Positions 42,781 through 52,004 of a DNA stretch of 64,000 bases are shown piece by piece; within the stretch, counting starts at the first letter, position 1; every line of letters begins with the position of its first letter. The position numbers were made by a program, and so were the translations under genes. Source of the stretch: Stenotrophomonas sp. UBA2124 (GTDB lineage: Bacteria; Pseudomonadota; Gammaproteobacteria; Xanthomonadales; Xanthomonadaceae); NCBI GenBank assembly GCA_002329155.1, contig DCXY01000004.1:1-64000 (forward strand). The letters are read 5' to 3'. The notes beneath the pieces were generated by a model. It was not told where the DNA came from. It saw only the letters and a list, made by a program, of their open reading frames with translations, and ran no database searches.

Positions 42781-43563
42781 ATGAAACGGACCCTGCCTTC
42801 GGCGGTACTGCTGGCCCTGCTCTCACTGGTGCCGGCACTGGCCGCCACCGGTGACAGCAGCAACAGCTACGTGCGTGTGGAAGGCAACGATTTCCGTTCG
42901 TCGGTGCGCTTCGAGGAGAGCACCCGCCTGGTGCGGGTGCCCACCTTCATGCTGATGGAACGGCCGGTGAGCAACCGCGATTTCGCCACCTTCCTGGCCC
43001 GCCAGCCACAGTGGCGCCGCGACCGCATTCCTGCGGTGTTCGCCAGCCCCGGCTATCTGGGCCACTGGCCAGATGCCGAAGGACCGGCTGCCGGGGTACA
43101 GGCCGATGCACCGGTGGTGCATGTGAACTGGTATGCCGCCGATGCCTATTGCCGCGATCAGCAGGCGCGACTGCCAAGCTTCATCGAATGGGAGTTTGCC
43201 GCTGCCGCCGACGCCACGCGCCTGGATGCGCGCGACGACCCGGCCTGGCGCATGCGCCTGATCAGCGATGGCACCCAGCGCGCGATGGATGCGGCAGCCG
43301 ATGCGGTACCCAACGCCTACGGCATCCGTGGCCTGCATGGCGCGTACTGGGAATGGACCGAGGACTTCGCCTCCCTGCTGGGCGATGGCGACCGCCGTGG
43401 CCAGCAGGACGGCGACGCACTGCGCTACTGCGGTGCAACCGCCTTGAGCTTCTACGACCCCGGCGACTACGGGGTGGTCAAACGTTTCGTACTGCTGTCC
43501 GCACTTCAACCCAACGCGACGCTCGGAAACCTTGGTTTCCGTTGCGCAAGGAGTACCCCATGA
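42781..43563 (+). CDS. nirV: NirV, formylglycine-generating-enzyme-like protein
   Basis: A 260-residue secreted protein (signal peptide 1-22) with the FGE-sulfatase/SUMF1 fold: VPTFMLMERPVSNRDF, PVVHVNWYAADAYCRDQQARLPSFIEWEFAA, GLHGAYWEWTEDF and the closing LGNLGFRCAR. It starts 7 bp after nirK. nirV lies beside nirK in Rhodobacter and other denitrifiers. The enzymatic job is not established; maturation of NirK is a common proposal. Confidence 0.9.
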   Translation: MKRTLPSAVLLALLSLVPALAATGDSSNSYVRVEGNDFRSSVRFEESTRLVRVPTFMLMERPVSNRDFATFLARQPQWRRDRIPAVFASPGYLGHWPDAEGPAAGVQADAPVVHVNWYAADAYCRDQQARLPSFIEWEFAAAADATRLDARDDPAWRMRLISDGTQRAMDAAADAVPNAYGIRGLHGAYWEWTEDFASLLGDGDRRGQQDGDALRYCGATALSFYDPGDYGVVKRFVLLSALQPNATLGNLGFRCARSTP

Positions 43564-44135
43564 AACCGCTGCACTCGTTCTACCTGCTGGCAATGGCCAT
43601 GTCCGTCACCAACCTGCTGCACGCCCAGCCACTGCCGGGTGAATCGGTCTACCACCTGCATGCAACCCTGCAGGATGCCGAGGCCAGCCAGGCAACCTGG
43701 GCATCACTGCGCGGCAAGCCGCGCGTGGTGTCGATGATCTATACCAACTGCCACTTGATGTGCCCGTTGATCGTGGAAAACGCCAAGGCCGTGCAGAAAC
43801 AATTGACACCGGATGAACGCGCACGTCTGGCGCTGACCATGGTCAGCATGGACCCGGCCCGCGACACGCCGCAGGCACTACATGAGATGGGCGAGCGCCA
43901 TCGCGTTTCCGACAACTGGCAGTTCCTTGCGCCCGCACCGAACGATGTACGCGCCATCGCTGCCATGCTCGGCGTGCGTTACCGCTTCCGCGATGACGGC
44001 AGCATCAACCACACCAGCGTGCTGATCCTGCTCGATGCCGAAGGCCGCGAGCGCGCCCGCACTGAAGTCACCACTGCCGCACCCGACCCGCAGTTCGTCG
44101 AGCAGGTCAAGGCGCTGCTCGCCGAGCCACGCTGA
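43560..44135 (+). CDS. SCO1/SenC family copper chaperone
   Basis: A 191-residue thioredoxin-fold protein. The copper-binding CxxxC is in MIYTNCHLMCP and the His ligand in SINHTSVLI. An N-terminal signal segment (about 1-22) exports it. The ATG overlaps the nirV stop by 4 bp. SCO proteins deliver copper to haem-copper or copper enzymes; here the linked targets are NirK and perhaps azurin. Confidence 0.9.
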   Translation: MKPLHSFYLLAMAMSVTNLLHAQPLPGESVYHLHATLQDAEASQATWASLRGKPRVVSMIYTNCHLMCPLIVENAKAVQKQLTPDERARLALTMVSMDPARDTPQALHEMGERHRVSDNWQFLAPAPNDVRAIAAMLGVRYRFRDDGSINHTSVLILLDAEGRERARTEVTTAAPDPQFVEQVKALLAEPR

Positions 44136-44185
44136 AACAGCAGTCCTCTCCATCACTTACTTACCTCGTCACCAGGAGCAACACC

Positions 44186-44641
44186 ATGAAACTCAGCCCC
44201 GCCCTCCTCGCTCTGGCCCTGCTCGGCGCAGCAGGTGCCGCACAGGCCGCTGGCAACTGCACCATCGCACTGAAGGGCGATGACGCGATGAAGTTTGATC
44301 TCAAGGAAGTCACCGTCTCGGCCAGCTGCGCCAAGATCACGCTGGAGCTGACCCATATCGGCAAGATGCCGGTTGCCGCGATGGGCCACAACATCGTGCT
44401 CACCCGCACACCGGACATGGCCGCCGTGGTCCGCGATGGCCTGAAGGGTGGCCTGGCAAACCAGTACCTGCAGGCCGGCGACGCACGTGTGATCGCCAAT
44501 ACCAACATGATTGGTGGCGGCCAGAAGGCAACAAGCAGCTTTGCCGGCAACAAGCTCACCGCCGGCGGCGACTACAGCTTCTTCTGCTCCTTCCCGGGGC
44601 ACTCCATCCTGATGAAGGGCAAGGTGAACGTCACCCGTTGA
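44186..44641 (+). CDS. azu: Azurin
   Basis: A 151-residue periplasmic blue-copper protein with a signal peptide (1-21, cut after AQA). Type 1 copper ligands are His in MGHNIVLT, Cys and His in FFCSFPGHS and Met in ILMKGKVNV. The disulfide Cys pair is NCTIAL with VSASCAK. It is a likely electron donor to NirK, encoded 50 bp after the SCO gene with AGGAG before the ATG. Length matches the azurin family. Confidence 0.95.
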   Translation: MKLSPALLALALLGAAGAAQAAGNCTIALKGDDAMKFDLKEVTVSASCAKITLELTHIGKMPVAAMGHNIVLTRTPDMAAVVRDGLKGGLANQYLQAGDARVIANTNMIGGGQKATSSFAGNKLTAGGDYSFFCSFPGHSILMKGKVNVTR

Positions 44642-44720
44642 GTGCAGCAATGCCGGCGGGCCGGGCACGCCGCTGAGGCACTGCACCGGCAACCCTGCAG
44701 CTGGCTGTACTTGCCTGATC

Positions 44721-44985
44721 AGCATCGAACCTCAGTTGAGAGCCCCTCTCCTGCGTGCGGGAGAGGGGTTGGGGTGAGGGCGATGAAGAGTCAGGTGGAA
44801 CCAATGCGTTGCGGGTGGCGTCCGGAAGTGGACTTCACTCCCAAAACACCAATAGCCCCTCATCCCCCCCTTCCGGGTAGGCACCTCCCCGAAAAGGGGA
44901 TTGCAGGTCCCGCAGACGGGAAAAGGAATTGATCTACGCCTTCCGGGCTCCCTGGCAGTTCGGCTGAGATTCGTCGCTGGTCAGG
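44721..44985 (+). repeat. Dispersed repeat of about 265 bp, copy 2
   Basis: Matches the reverse complement of 30117-30385 (same order of blocks, scattered mismatches). It includes the ctctcctgcgtgcgggagag hairpin and ends ctgagattcgtcgctgg. The remainder of 44642-45288 shows only the palindrome at 45247-45265 and no gene. Confidence 0.85.
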
Positions 44986-45246
44986 CTGGCCTCGGGGTAA
45001 ACCCGTGGTCCCCAACCCAATCCGGTTGGCGGGGCGCTTTGCTGTGGCCATACCGCTACTGGTGCGCAACGGCCCCGGCCCAACGCACAGCGGCCACACA
45101 TGCAGGGCAAAGGCCTTCCGGTAGGCAAGCCATTGCTGATGATGACAACAGGGCTGCCGAAGCCCGCTTTTCCCTGCTTTCTGCCCCCACCTTTCGCCGC
45201 GGCTGAGGCGCGCCTGTGGCTGGCAGTTGCGTTTCTGTCGCGCCGG

Positions 45247-45265
45247 AATGATATGTTATAGCATT
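45247..45265 (+). promoter_or_regulatory. Candidate Fur/Zur-type operator of the tetrapyrrole operon
   Basis: aatgatatgttatagcatt is an AT-rich palindrome (14 of 19 bases symmetric) in otherwise GC-rich DNA, 24 bp before the receptor start. The tgttata core resembles Zur/Fur-type boxes. It overlaps the expected -10 region (tatgttat), which would fit repression by metal. No other binding site is visible. Confidence 0.4.
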
Positions 45266-45288
45266 GCATTTTAAAGACGGACCTCCTG

Positions 45289-47238
45289 ATGCCATCGCTC
45301 TTCAGTGCCCCCGCCCGCCAGGGCGTGCTGGCGGCCACCCTGCTGCAGGCCAGTGCAGCGGCCATTGCCGCCGACGCCAACCCCAATGCCCCCCAGCTCG
45401 ACCGCGTGGTGGTCACCGCCACCGCCACCGACCGCCTGGTCAGCGATGCGCCGGCTTCGGTCAGCGTGATCACCCGCGAGCAGATCCACATGCGCCCGGT
45501 GCTGGACCTGGCCGATGCCCTGCGCGGCACACCCGGCATCACCGTCGCCGGCATCGGCATGGGCCGGCGCGGCATCCGCGTGCGCGGCATGGACCCGGCC
45601 TATACGCTGGTGCTGCTGGACGGGCAACGCATCAACGCCTCGCGTGACGCCATTGCCCATTCCGATTTCGACATGGGCTGGATGCCTGCCGCCGCCATCG
45701 AGCGCATCGAGGTTGTGCGTGGGCCGATGTCCTCGCTGTATGGCTCCGAGGCGCTGGGCGGCGTGGTCAATATCATCAGCCGTGACGCCACAGATGCCTG
45801 GCAGGGCAACCTGGTCTACAACGGTGGTGTGGTTGCCGGCGGCCTGGGCGGCAACAGCGTGCAGGCGGGCGTCTATGCCGGCGGGCCGCTGCTGCGCGAC
45901 ACACTGAGCCTGAGCGTGTTCGGCGAACACCGGCAGAAGGACGCCACCCGTTCGGCCGCCGATGAGCGGCTGGACGAACAGGAGGCGCGCCGGGTCAACA
46001 CCGGACGCGTGGTACTGGGCTGGACGCCGGACGAGCAGCAGCGCATCCAGCTCTCGCACCTGCAGGGCACCGAGTGGCGCAGCCGCCATGCGCTGCAGAC
46101 CGGTGCACGGCCGTATGTGTACGAAACGGTTGATGACATCGACCGCCGCCAGACCACGCTGGCGCACGACGGCACCTGGAGCTGGGGCCAGACCCGCATC
46201 AACGCCTACCGCAGCACGCTGGACCGCAGCAATCGCCGCGACCTGGGCGAGGCCACCCGCCCGCAGCACCTCACCGATGACATCGTCGATGGCCGCGCCA
46301 CGCTGGAGGCCGGCAAGCACCGCATCAGTGCCGGTGGCGAATGGCGCCGCGAGCAGCTGCAGGATGCATCGGCATCGCGCTCGGGGCACCTGCAATCCAT
46401 CCAGACAGCGGTGTGCGTGCAGGATGAAATCCAGCTCATGCCCGAGCTGTCACTGGTGGTTGGCAACCGTGCCGATCATCACTCGCGTTTTGGCTGGCAC
46501 CACAGCCCGCGCGGTTACCTGGTCTGGCACCTCAATGATGCCTTCACCCTCAAGGGTGGCGCCGGCAGTGGTTTCAAGGCCCCCAGCCTGAAGCAGCTCT
46601 CGCCGGAGTATTCGGCCACGGCGGGCGGCGGCCGCTTCACCATCGTCGGCAACCCGCTGCTCAGGCCGGAAAAGAACACCAGCCAGGAGCTGTCCGCGGC
46701 ATGGCAGCAGAATGGCGGGTCGCTGCAGGCCACCGTGTTCCAGAACAATCTGGAAGACCTGATCCAGACCGTGTGCGTGCGCGACTGCGGTGGCCGCGAG
46801 CTGCGCAACTACACCAACATCGCCCGCGCGCGCATCCGTGGCGTGGAGCTGGCCGGTACCCTGCCACTGGGCAACGGCCTGCTGCTTGAAGCGAACTTCA
46901 GCTGGCTGGACGCCGAAGACCAGCAGAAGCACCAGCCGCTGACCGAGCGCCCGCGCCGCAGCGCCGGTGCCAACCTCAGCTGGGAGCATGGCCCGCTGCA
47001 GGCCGCGCTGCGCGGCGAGTACATCGGCCCACAGAAGCAGTCCGCCGGCACCGGGCAGGTCACCCTGCCGCAGTACACACTGCTGTCGCTGGATACGCGC
47101 TGGGCCATCAGCTCCCGGCTCAACCTGGTGCTGGGCGTGGACAACCTGGCCAACAAGCGGCTGGACGAAGGCAGCGCGCTCTACCCCTATCCTGAAACCG
47201 GCCGCTACGTGCATGCCGGCATCGACCTGGCGTTCTGA
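45289..47238 (+). CDS. TonB-dependent receptor for a tetrapyrrole or metal complex
   Basis: A 649-residue outer-membrane receptor with a signal peptide (about 1-28), plug (TPGITVAGIGMGRRGIRVRGMDPAYTLVLLDGQRIN...VVRGPMSSLYGSEALGGVVNIIS) and a 22-strand barrel (NLANKRLDEGSALYPYPETGRYVHAGIDLAF end). The plug is of the CirA/BtuB type. It is followed by a CobN-like chelatase gene after 2 bp, so the natural substrate is probably a haem, cobalamin or other metal chelate. Start: no clear SD; ATG 45289 gives a normal signal peptide. Confidence 0.85.
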   Translation: MPSLFSAPARQGVLAATLLQASAAAIAADANPNAPQLDRVVVTATATDRLVSDAPASVSVITREQIHMRPVLDLADALRGTPGITVAGIGMGRRGIRVRGMDPAYTLVLLDGQRINASRDAIAHSDFDMGWMPAAAIERIEVVRGPMSSLYGSEALGGVVNIISRDATDAWQGNLVYNGGVVAGGLGGNSVQAGVYAGGPLLRDTLSLSVFGEHRQKDATRSAADERLDEQEARRVNTGRVVLGWTPDEQQRIQLSHLQGTEWRSRHALQTGARPYVYETVDDIDRRQTTLAHDGTWSWGQTRINAYRSTLDRSNRRDLGEATRPQHLTDDIVDGRATLEAGKHRISAGGEWRREQLQDASASRSGHLQSIQTAVCVQDEIQLMPELSLVVGNRADHHSRFGWHHSPRGYLVWHLNDAFTLKGGAGSGFKAPSLKQLSPEYSATAGGGRFTIVGNPLLRPEKNTSQELSAAWQQNGGSLQATVFQNNLEDLIQTVCVRDCGGRELRNYTNIARARIRGVELAGTLPLGNGLLLEANFSWLDAEDQQKHQPLTERPRRSAGANLSWEHGPLQAALRGEYIGPQKQSAGTGQVTLPQYTLLSLDTRWAISSRLNLVLGVDNLANKRLDEGSALYPYPETGRYVHAGIDLAF

Positions 47239-47240
47239 GC

Positions 47241-50200
47241 ATGCGCCTGCTGCTGTTGCTGTCGTTGCTGGTGATGGCGGTGCTGCCCGCGCAGGCGGCA
47301 CCGCTGCGCGTGGTGGTGCTGAGCACCGATTTCGTGATGCCGGCCAAGATCAACGCGCTTGATGCCATCGGCCAGGCCGGGGATGTCCACTTCACCCATC
47401 AACTCGCTGCGGCGGGCCAGCCGCTGCCGCCGCAGTGGCTGCAGGGCGTGGACCTGGTGCTGCTGGACACACCCCGGCCCGCGGATGTGGAGCAGCTCCA
47501 GGCCGTTGCCGCGCCACAGCTGGACACTGCCGCCACGCCGTGGGTCCGCATCGGCGGCGGCCCAACTGCGCATGGCAACCTGCAACCCGCGCAGGCAGCG
47601 CGCATTGCCGGCTACTACGGCAACGGCGGCCGGGCCAACTACCGCACGCTGGTACGCTGGCTGCAGGCTTGGCATGCCGGCGCGCCCGTGGACAGCCTGC
47701 CCGCACCGCAGCTCATGGGGGCCAGCGGTTTCTACGCGGGGCCGGATGCGCCGCTGCTGGCAGACGCGCAGGCACTGCAGGCGCACTGGCAGCAGCAGGG
47801 CGCCAGCGCGCGGCCGAAGGTGGCGGTCATCATCGCCGCAGGCACGATAGGTTCGCTGCAGACGCAGGTGCTCGATGCACTGATCGCCTCTGGCCACCGC
47901 CGTGGGCTGGAGGTGTTCGGCACCTGGTTCGACCAGCAGCGCGATGATGGCCTGCGCGCCGCGCTTGAAGGCATCGAGGTGGCCGCCGTGGTCAACCTTA
48001 CCCACCTGCAGAACGGCAAGGGCCGCAGTGCCGATTTCAGCGCGCTGGATGTACCGGTCATCCAGTCGCTCAACCACTGCCAGGGCAATGTCGCGCAATG
48101 GCGTGCGGCCACCAGTGGCGTGCCCATGCCGCTGCTGGCAACCTTCGTCGCGCTGCCCGAAGGCTGGGGCGTGATCGACCCCATCGTGCTCTCGGCCAAC
48201 GAAGGCGGCGCCACGCTGCCAATAGCCGAGCAGGTCCAGGCCCTGACCGGCAAGCTGGAGCGCATCGCACGGCTGCGCAGCCGCCCTGCCGCCGACAAGC
48301 ACCTGGCGTTGTTGTTCTGGAACTCACCCGATGGCGAAAAGAACCTCTCGGCCTCCAACCTCAACGTGCCGCGCAGCATCGCCAGCATGCTGCCCAGGCT
48401 GGCCGCCGCCGGCTACCGGGTGCGCAGCGAGGACGAGGCCGCGCTCATCGAACAGGCACAGGCACTGCTGGGCGGCTACTACCGGCCGCAGACCCTGGAC
48501 ACGCTGCTCAAGCGTGACCTGGCAGTGGCCTTCCCTGTCGCCCGCTACCAGCAATGGCTGGCGCAGTTGCCCGAGCCGCGCCGCAGGGAGCTGGTCGAAC
48601 AATGGGGCGACCCCGCGCAGCACCCTGCCGTGCGCCGCATCGGTGGCACGCCCAGCTTCATCCTGCCGCGCCTGCAACTGGGCAACCTGCTGCTGATGCC
48701 GCAGCCACCGCGCGCCGGGCAGGTGGGCCAGGCCACGCATGACATGGCATCGGTACCCAGCCACTACTACCTGGCCGCCTACCTGTACCTGCGCGAAAGC
48801 TGGAAGGCCGATGCCTTCATCCACTTCGGCACCCATGGCACCCAGGAATGGACCCCCGGCAAGGACCGCGGCCTGTGGGCCGGCGACTACCCGTGGCTGG
48901 CGGTGGGCGATGTGCCGGTGTTCTACCCCTACATACAGGACAACGTGGGCGAAGCCATCCAGGCCAAGCGCCGTGGCCGCGCGGTGATCATCAGCCACCA
49001 GACACCGGCATTCGCACCATCGGGCCTGTACGACGAGCTGCGCGACATGCACCAGCTCATCCACGAGTACCAGCAACTGGATGACGGCCCGGTGCGTGAT
49101 GCCACCGCCACGCAGCTGCAGGACATGGCACGCAAGGCCGGCATTGCCGGCGACATGGGCTGGAACGCAGTGGACATGCAGACCCGCTTTCCGGCCTTCC
49201 TGCTGGCCCTGCACGATCACCTGCATGCACTGGCGCGGCGCCAGCTGCCGCTGGGCCTGCATACCTTCGGCGAGCCGGCAGGTGCCGACGAGCGCCTGCT
49301 GACGGTGATGCAGCAGCTTGGCCCGGCCTATCTGCGCGCACTCGGCCTGGACCCGGAGGAAGCCAACGCCGGCAGTGCGCAGGACATACGCGCCGCGCCG
49401 CCATTCCAGACGCTGCACCGCTACCTGCGCGGCGGTGCCGACATTGAACAGGCCACTTCCCAGGCACTGCGCACCCAGCTGCAGCGCGCGCAGATACTGG
49501 ATGCCGCGCTCACCGATACCCAGGAGATGGAGTCATTGCTGCACGGCCTGGCCGGTGGCCATGTGCTGCCGGGTGCGGGCGGCGACCCGGTGCGTTCGCC
49601 CGAGGTGCGCAGCGGCCGCAACCTCTACGCCTTCGAGCCGGACCGCATCCCCACCCGTGCCGCCTTTGAAAGCGGCCGCGTGGCACTGGATCAACTGATC
49701 GCCGCCTACCGTGACGAACACGGTGGCGTGCCCCCTGAAAAGCTCGCCATCAGCCTGTGGTCGGGCGAGGCCATCCGCCACATGGGTGTGCTCGAAGCCC
49801 AGGTACTGCACGCCATGGGCCTGCGCCCGCGCTGGGACGAGGCCGGCAAGGTGGTGGCACTGGATATCGTGCCCGATGCCGAACTCACCCAGCCGCGCAT
49901 CGACGTGGTGGTGCAGGCCACCAGCGTCTACCGCGACCAGTTCGACCCCTTCATGCGTCTGCTGGCCGACGCGGTTGCCCGGCTGTCGCAGCTCCCGGCC
50001 ACCCGCAACAACCCCATCGCCCGCAACACCGAGGCCCTGCGCCAGACCCTGCGCCAGCGTGGTGTTGACGATGACAGGGCGCTGGCGTTGGCGCAGCTGC
50101 GCATCTTCAGCAACTCGCCCGGCAACTACGGCAGCGGCCTCAACCATGCCGTGCTGGAGCGTGCCGAGGGTGCGGCCAAGAGCGATGCCGCGCTCGCCAA

Positions 50201-51143
50201 TGGCTTCCTGGAACGCCTGCAGTACGGCTACGACGCACACGGCAAGGTGCAGACACTGGCCGGGGGCAACCTCTTCGCCGAACAGCTGCACGGCGTGCAG
50301 GCCGCAGTGCTGGCGCGCTCATCCAATCTGCATGGCCTGTTGAGCACCGACCATCCGTTCGAGTACCTGGGTGGCCTGGCATTGGCGGTACGCCATCTCG
50401 ATGGCAGCACACCCGCACTCTATGTCTCGGACCTGCGCCAGAACACACCGGCCACGCGCGGCGCCACCCGGTTCCTGGCCGATGAACTGCGCAGCGGCAT
50501 GCTCAACCCGCAGTGGATCGATGCCATGAAACAGGAGGGCTATGCCGGCACCCTGTCGGTGCTCAAGACCACCGACAACCTGTTCGGTTGGCAGGTCACC
50601 GACCCGGGCAGCGTGCGCGCCGAGCAGTGGCAGGCAGTGCATGACACCTATGTGCGCGACATACGCAACCGGGGCATCGCGCAGTGGTTCGAGCAGCACA
50701 ACCCCACCGCGCAGATGCAGTTGATAAAGCGGCTGCAGGAAGCCATCAGCCGTGGCTACTGGGAGGCCGACACGCAGACCCGCGACGATCTGCAGCAACG
50801 CCTGCAGGGACTGGAGGCGGCGGCATCGGCAGACTCGCCGGCTCCGCCGCAGCCACAGGCACAGGCCACGGCTTTGGCCAACACGCACGCAGCGGCAGGC
50901 TTCGGCCTGCAGTCAGCCAGCGCCGCACCCGCACCTGCAGCCAGCCCGGCTACGGCAGCGGCCGCCGCTTCACCTGCCAGCGCCGCCCGGCCGCCTCCCG
51001 TGCGTGGCCGCGTCATGCGCAAGCTCGAAGCCCCGCCGCCGGCGCAAGGCCAACACACCCTGCTGGCCGTGCTTGCCCTGCTGCTGCTCACCGGCCTGGG
51101 TGCCTGGCTGCAGGGCCGCAGCACTTCCCTCCGCTCACCTTGA
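47241..51143 (+). CDS. Periplasmic, membrane-anchored CobN/HmuS-like chelatase
   Basis: A 1300-residue CobN/BchH-family large chelatase. Unlike cytosolic CobN it has a signal peptide (MRLLLLLSLLVMAVLPAQAA) and a C-terminal Pro/Ala linker (about 1185-1265) with one membrane helix (HTLLAVLALLLLTGLGAWLQ). Core motifs are HFGTHGTQEWTPGKDRGLWAGDYPWLAVGDVPVF-type segments, VSMQ-like LSANEGGATLP and LFGWQVTDPG near the end. No CobS/CobT or cobalamin-synthesis genes are visible. With the receptor, proton channel and DUF2149 genes it resembles the Bacteroidota hmuRSTUV set, where HmuS removes metal from haem. It may insert or remove metal from an imported tetrapyrrole. Confidence 0.85.
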   Translation: MRLLLLLSLLVMAVLPAQAAPLRVVVLSTDFVMPAKINALDAIGQAGDVHFTHQLAAAGQPLPPQWLQGVDLVLLDTPRPADVEQLQAVAAPQLDTAATPWVRIGGGPTAHGNLQPAQAARIAGYYGNGGRANYRTLVRWLQAWHAGAPVDSLPAPQLMGASGFYAGPDAPLLADAQALQAHWQQQGASARPKVAVIIAAGTIGSLQTQVLDALIASGHRRGLEVFGTWFDQQRDDGLRAALEGIEVAAVVNLTHLQNGKGRSADFSALDVPVIQSLNHCQGNVAQWRAATSGVPMPLLATFVALPEGWGVIDPIVLSANEGGATLPIAEQVQALTGKLERIARLRSRPAADKHLALLFWNSPDGEKNLSASNLNVPRSIASMLPRLAAAGYRVRSEDEAALIEQAQALLGGYYRPQTLDTLLKRDLAVAFPVARYQQWLAQLPEPRRRELVEQWGDPAQHPAVRRIGGTPSFILPRLQLGNLLLMPQPPRAGQVGQATHDMASVPSHYYLAAYLYLRESWKADAFIHFGTHGTQEWTPGKDRGLWAGDYPWLAVGDVPVFYPYIQDNVGEAIQAKRRGRAVIISHQTPAFAPSGLYDELRDMHQLIHEYQQLDDGPVRDATATQLQDMARKAGIAGDMGWNAVDMQTRFPAFLLALHDHLHALARRQLPLGLHTFGEPAGADERLLTVMQQLGPAYLRALGLDPEEANAGSAQDIRAAPPFQTLHRYLRGGADIEQATSQALRTQLQRAQILDAALTDTQEMESLLHGLAGGHVLPGAGGDPVRSPEVRSGRNLYAFEPDRIPTRAAFESGRVALDQLIAAYRDEHGGVPPEKLAISLWSGEAIRHMGVLEAQVLHAMGLRPRWDEAGKVVALDIVPDAELTQPRIDVVVQATSVYRDQFDPFMRLLADAVARLSQLPATRNNPIARNTEALRQTLRQRGVDDDRALALAQLRIFSNSPGNYGSGLNHAVLERAEGAAKSDAALANGFLERLQYGYDAHGKVQTLAGGNLFAEQLHGVQAAVLARSSNLHGLLSTDHPFEYLGGLALAVRHLDGSTPALYVSDLRQNTPATRGATRFLADELRSGMLNPQWIDAMKQEGYAGTLSVLKTTDNLFGWQVTDPGSVRAEQWQAVHDTYVRDIRNRGIAQWFEQHNPTAQMQLIKRLQEAISRGYWEADTQTRDDLQQRLQGLEAAASADSPAPPQPQAQATALANTHAAAGFGLQSASAAPAPAASPATAAAAASPASAARPPPVRGRVMRKLEAPPPAQGQHTLLAVLALLLLTGLGAWLQGRSTSLRSP

Positions 51144-51156
51144 ACGAAGCATCGCA

Positions 51157-51630
51157 ATGAATTCACTGGAATCCACGCTCTACAACGTCTCGCACCTGTT
51201 CCTGATGCCGGTACTGCTGTTGATCCTGCTCGCGCTGGGCTACGCCTTCATCACACTCGGCGCCTTCCTGTGGGAGGCGCTGCAACGACGGCTCGGCCGC
51301 CACCGGCCGGTGCTGCTGGCCTGGCAGGCCCGCTACGGCGGCACCAGCGATGATCTGCAGCTGTGCATCCTCAAGCGCCTGGAATGGCTGCGCATCGTCT
51401 CGCGCACCGCGCCCATGCTGGGGCTGGTCGCAACGATGATCCCCATGGGCCCTGCCCTGCTCGCACTCACCCGCAGCGATGCGCAGGGCGTTGGCGAGAA
51501 CATGGTGGTGGCCTTCTCATCGGTGATCCTGGCACTGGTGGCGGCCAGCCTCACCTTCGTCATCCTCACCGTGCGCCGCCGCTGGCTGCTGCAGGAGCTG
51601 CGCCAGTTCGAGCAGCAGGGGGCCTGCTGA
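51157..51630 (+). CDS. MotA/TolQ/ExbB-type proton channel protein
   Basis: A 157-residue membrane protein with three helices (about 13-38, 80-105, 115-138). The conserved ExbB/TolQ segment RTAPMLGLVATMIPMGPALLAL and the third helix VVAFSSVILALVAASLTF are visible. It is shorter than ExbB (about 240) and matches the HmuU-like members found beside CobN-like chelatases. It likely converts proton motive force for the chelatase, together with the DUF2149 partner. Start 51157 lies 13 bp after the chelatase stop. Confidence 0.85.
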   Translation: MNSLESTLYNVSHLFLMPVLLLILLALGYAFITLGAFLWEALQRRLGRHRPVLLAWQARYGGTSDDLQLCILKRLEWLRIVSRTAPMLGLVATMIPMGPALLALTRSDAQGVGENMVVAFSSVILALVAASLTFVILTVRRRWLLQELRQFEQQGAC

Positions 51631-51947
51631 TGCGCTTTCTCGACGACGACGATGCCGACGACCCGATCCTGTCGGTGGTCAACCTGATCGATCTGTTCCT
51701 GGTGGTCACCGGCATCCTGATGATCGTGATCGTGCGCAACCCGCTCAATCCGTTCTCCACCAGCGACGTGACCGTGATCGAGAACCCCGGCAAGGCGGAC
51801 ATGCGCATCACGATCAAGCAGGGCCAGGAACTCACCCGCTATGAATCCACCGGCGAAATCGGCGAAGGCGGCGGGGTGAAAGCCGGCGTCACCTACCGCC
51901 TGCCCGATGGGCGCATGGTGTATGTGCCGGAAGGCAGCGCGCACTAG
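51630..51947 (+). CDS. DUF2149 protein (ExbD-like partner)
   Basis: A 105-residue protein with an acidic N-terminus (MRFLDDDDADDP), one membrane helix (about 15-36, VVNLIDLFLVVTGILMIVIV) and a periplasmic domain (40-105). The NLIDLFLVV helix carries an Asp like the proton-bearing Asp of ExbD/TolR. The start overlaps the channel gene stop (TGATG). It probably forms the channel complex with the preceding protein. The gene order matches hmuU-hmuV of Bacteroidota. Confidence 0.85.
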   Translation: MRFLDDDDADDPILSVVNLIDLFLVVTGILMIVIVRNPLNPFSTSDVTVIENPGKADMRITIKQGQELTRYESTGEIGEGGGVKAGVTYRLPDGRMVYVPEGSAH

Positions 51948-51955
51948 CCCGTGCC

Positions 51956-51987
51956 GGCATGCCCGCAGCAAAGGCTGCGGGCATGCC
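51956..51987. terminator. Strong hairpin between convergent genes
   Basis: Perfect 14-bp stem ggcatgcccgcagc / gctgcgggcatgcc with a 4-nt loop (aaag), 8 bp after the DUF2149 stop and 17 bp before the convergent receptor stop. There is no T-run, but the stem is strong enough to terminate or stabilise both transcripts. Confidence 0.7.
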
Positions 51988-52004
51988 GTCCACACAACAG
52001 CCGC

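Noticed and set aside
47241..51143. Aerobic cobalamin biosynthesis CobN
   Set aside because: A signal peptide, membrane anchor, receptor and proton-channel partners, and lack of CobS/CobT argue for an HmuS-like role instead.
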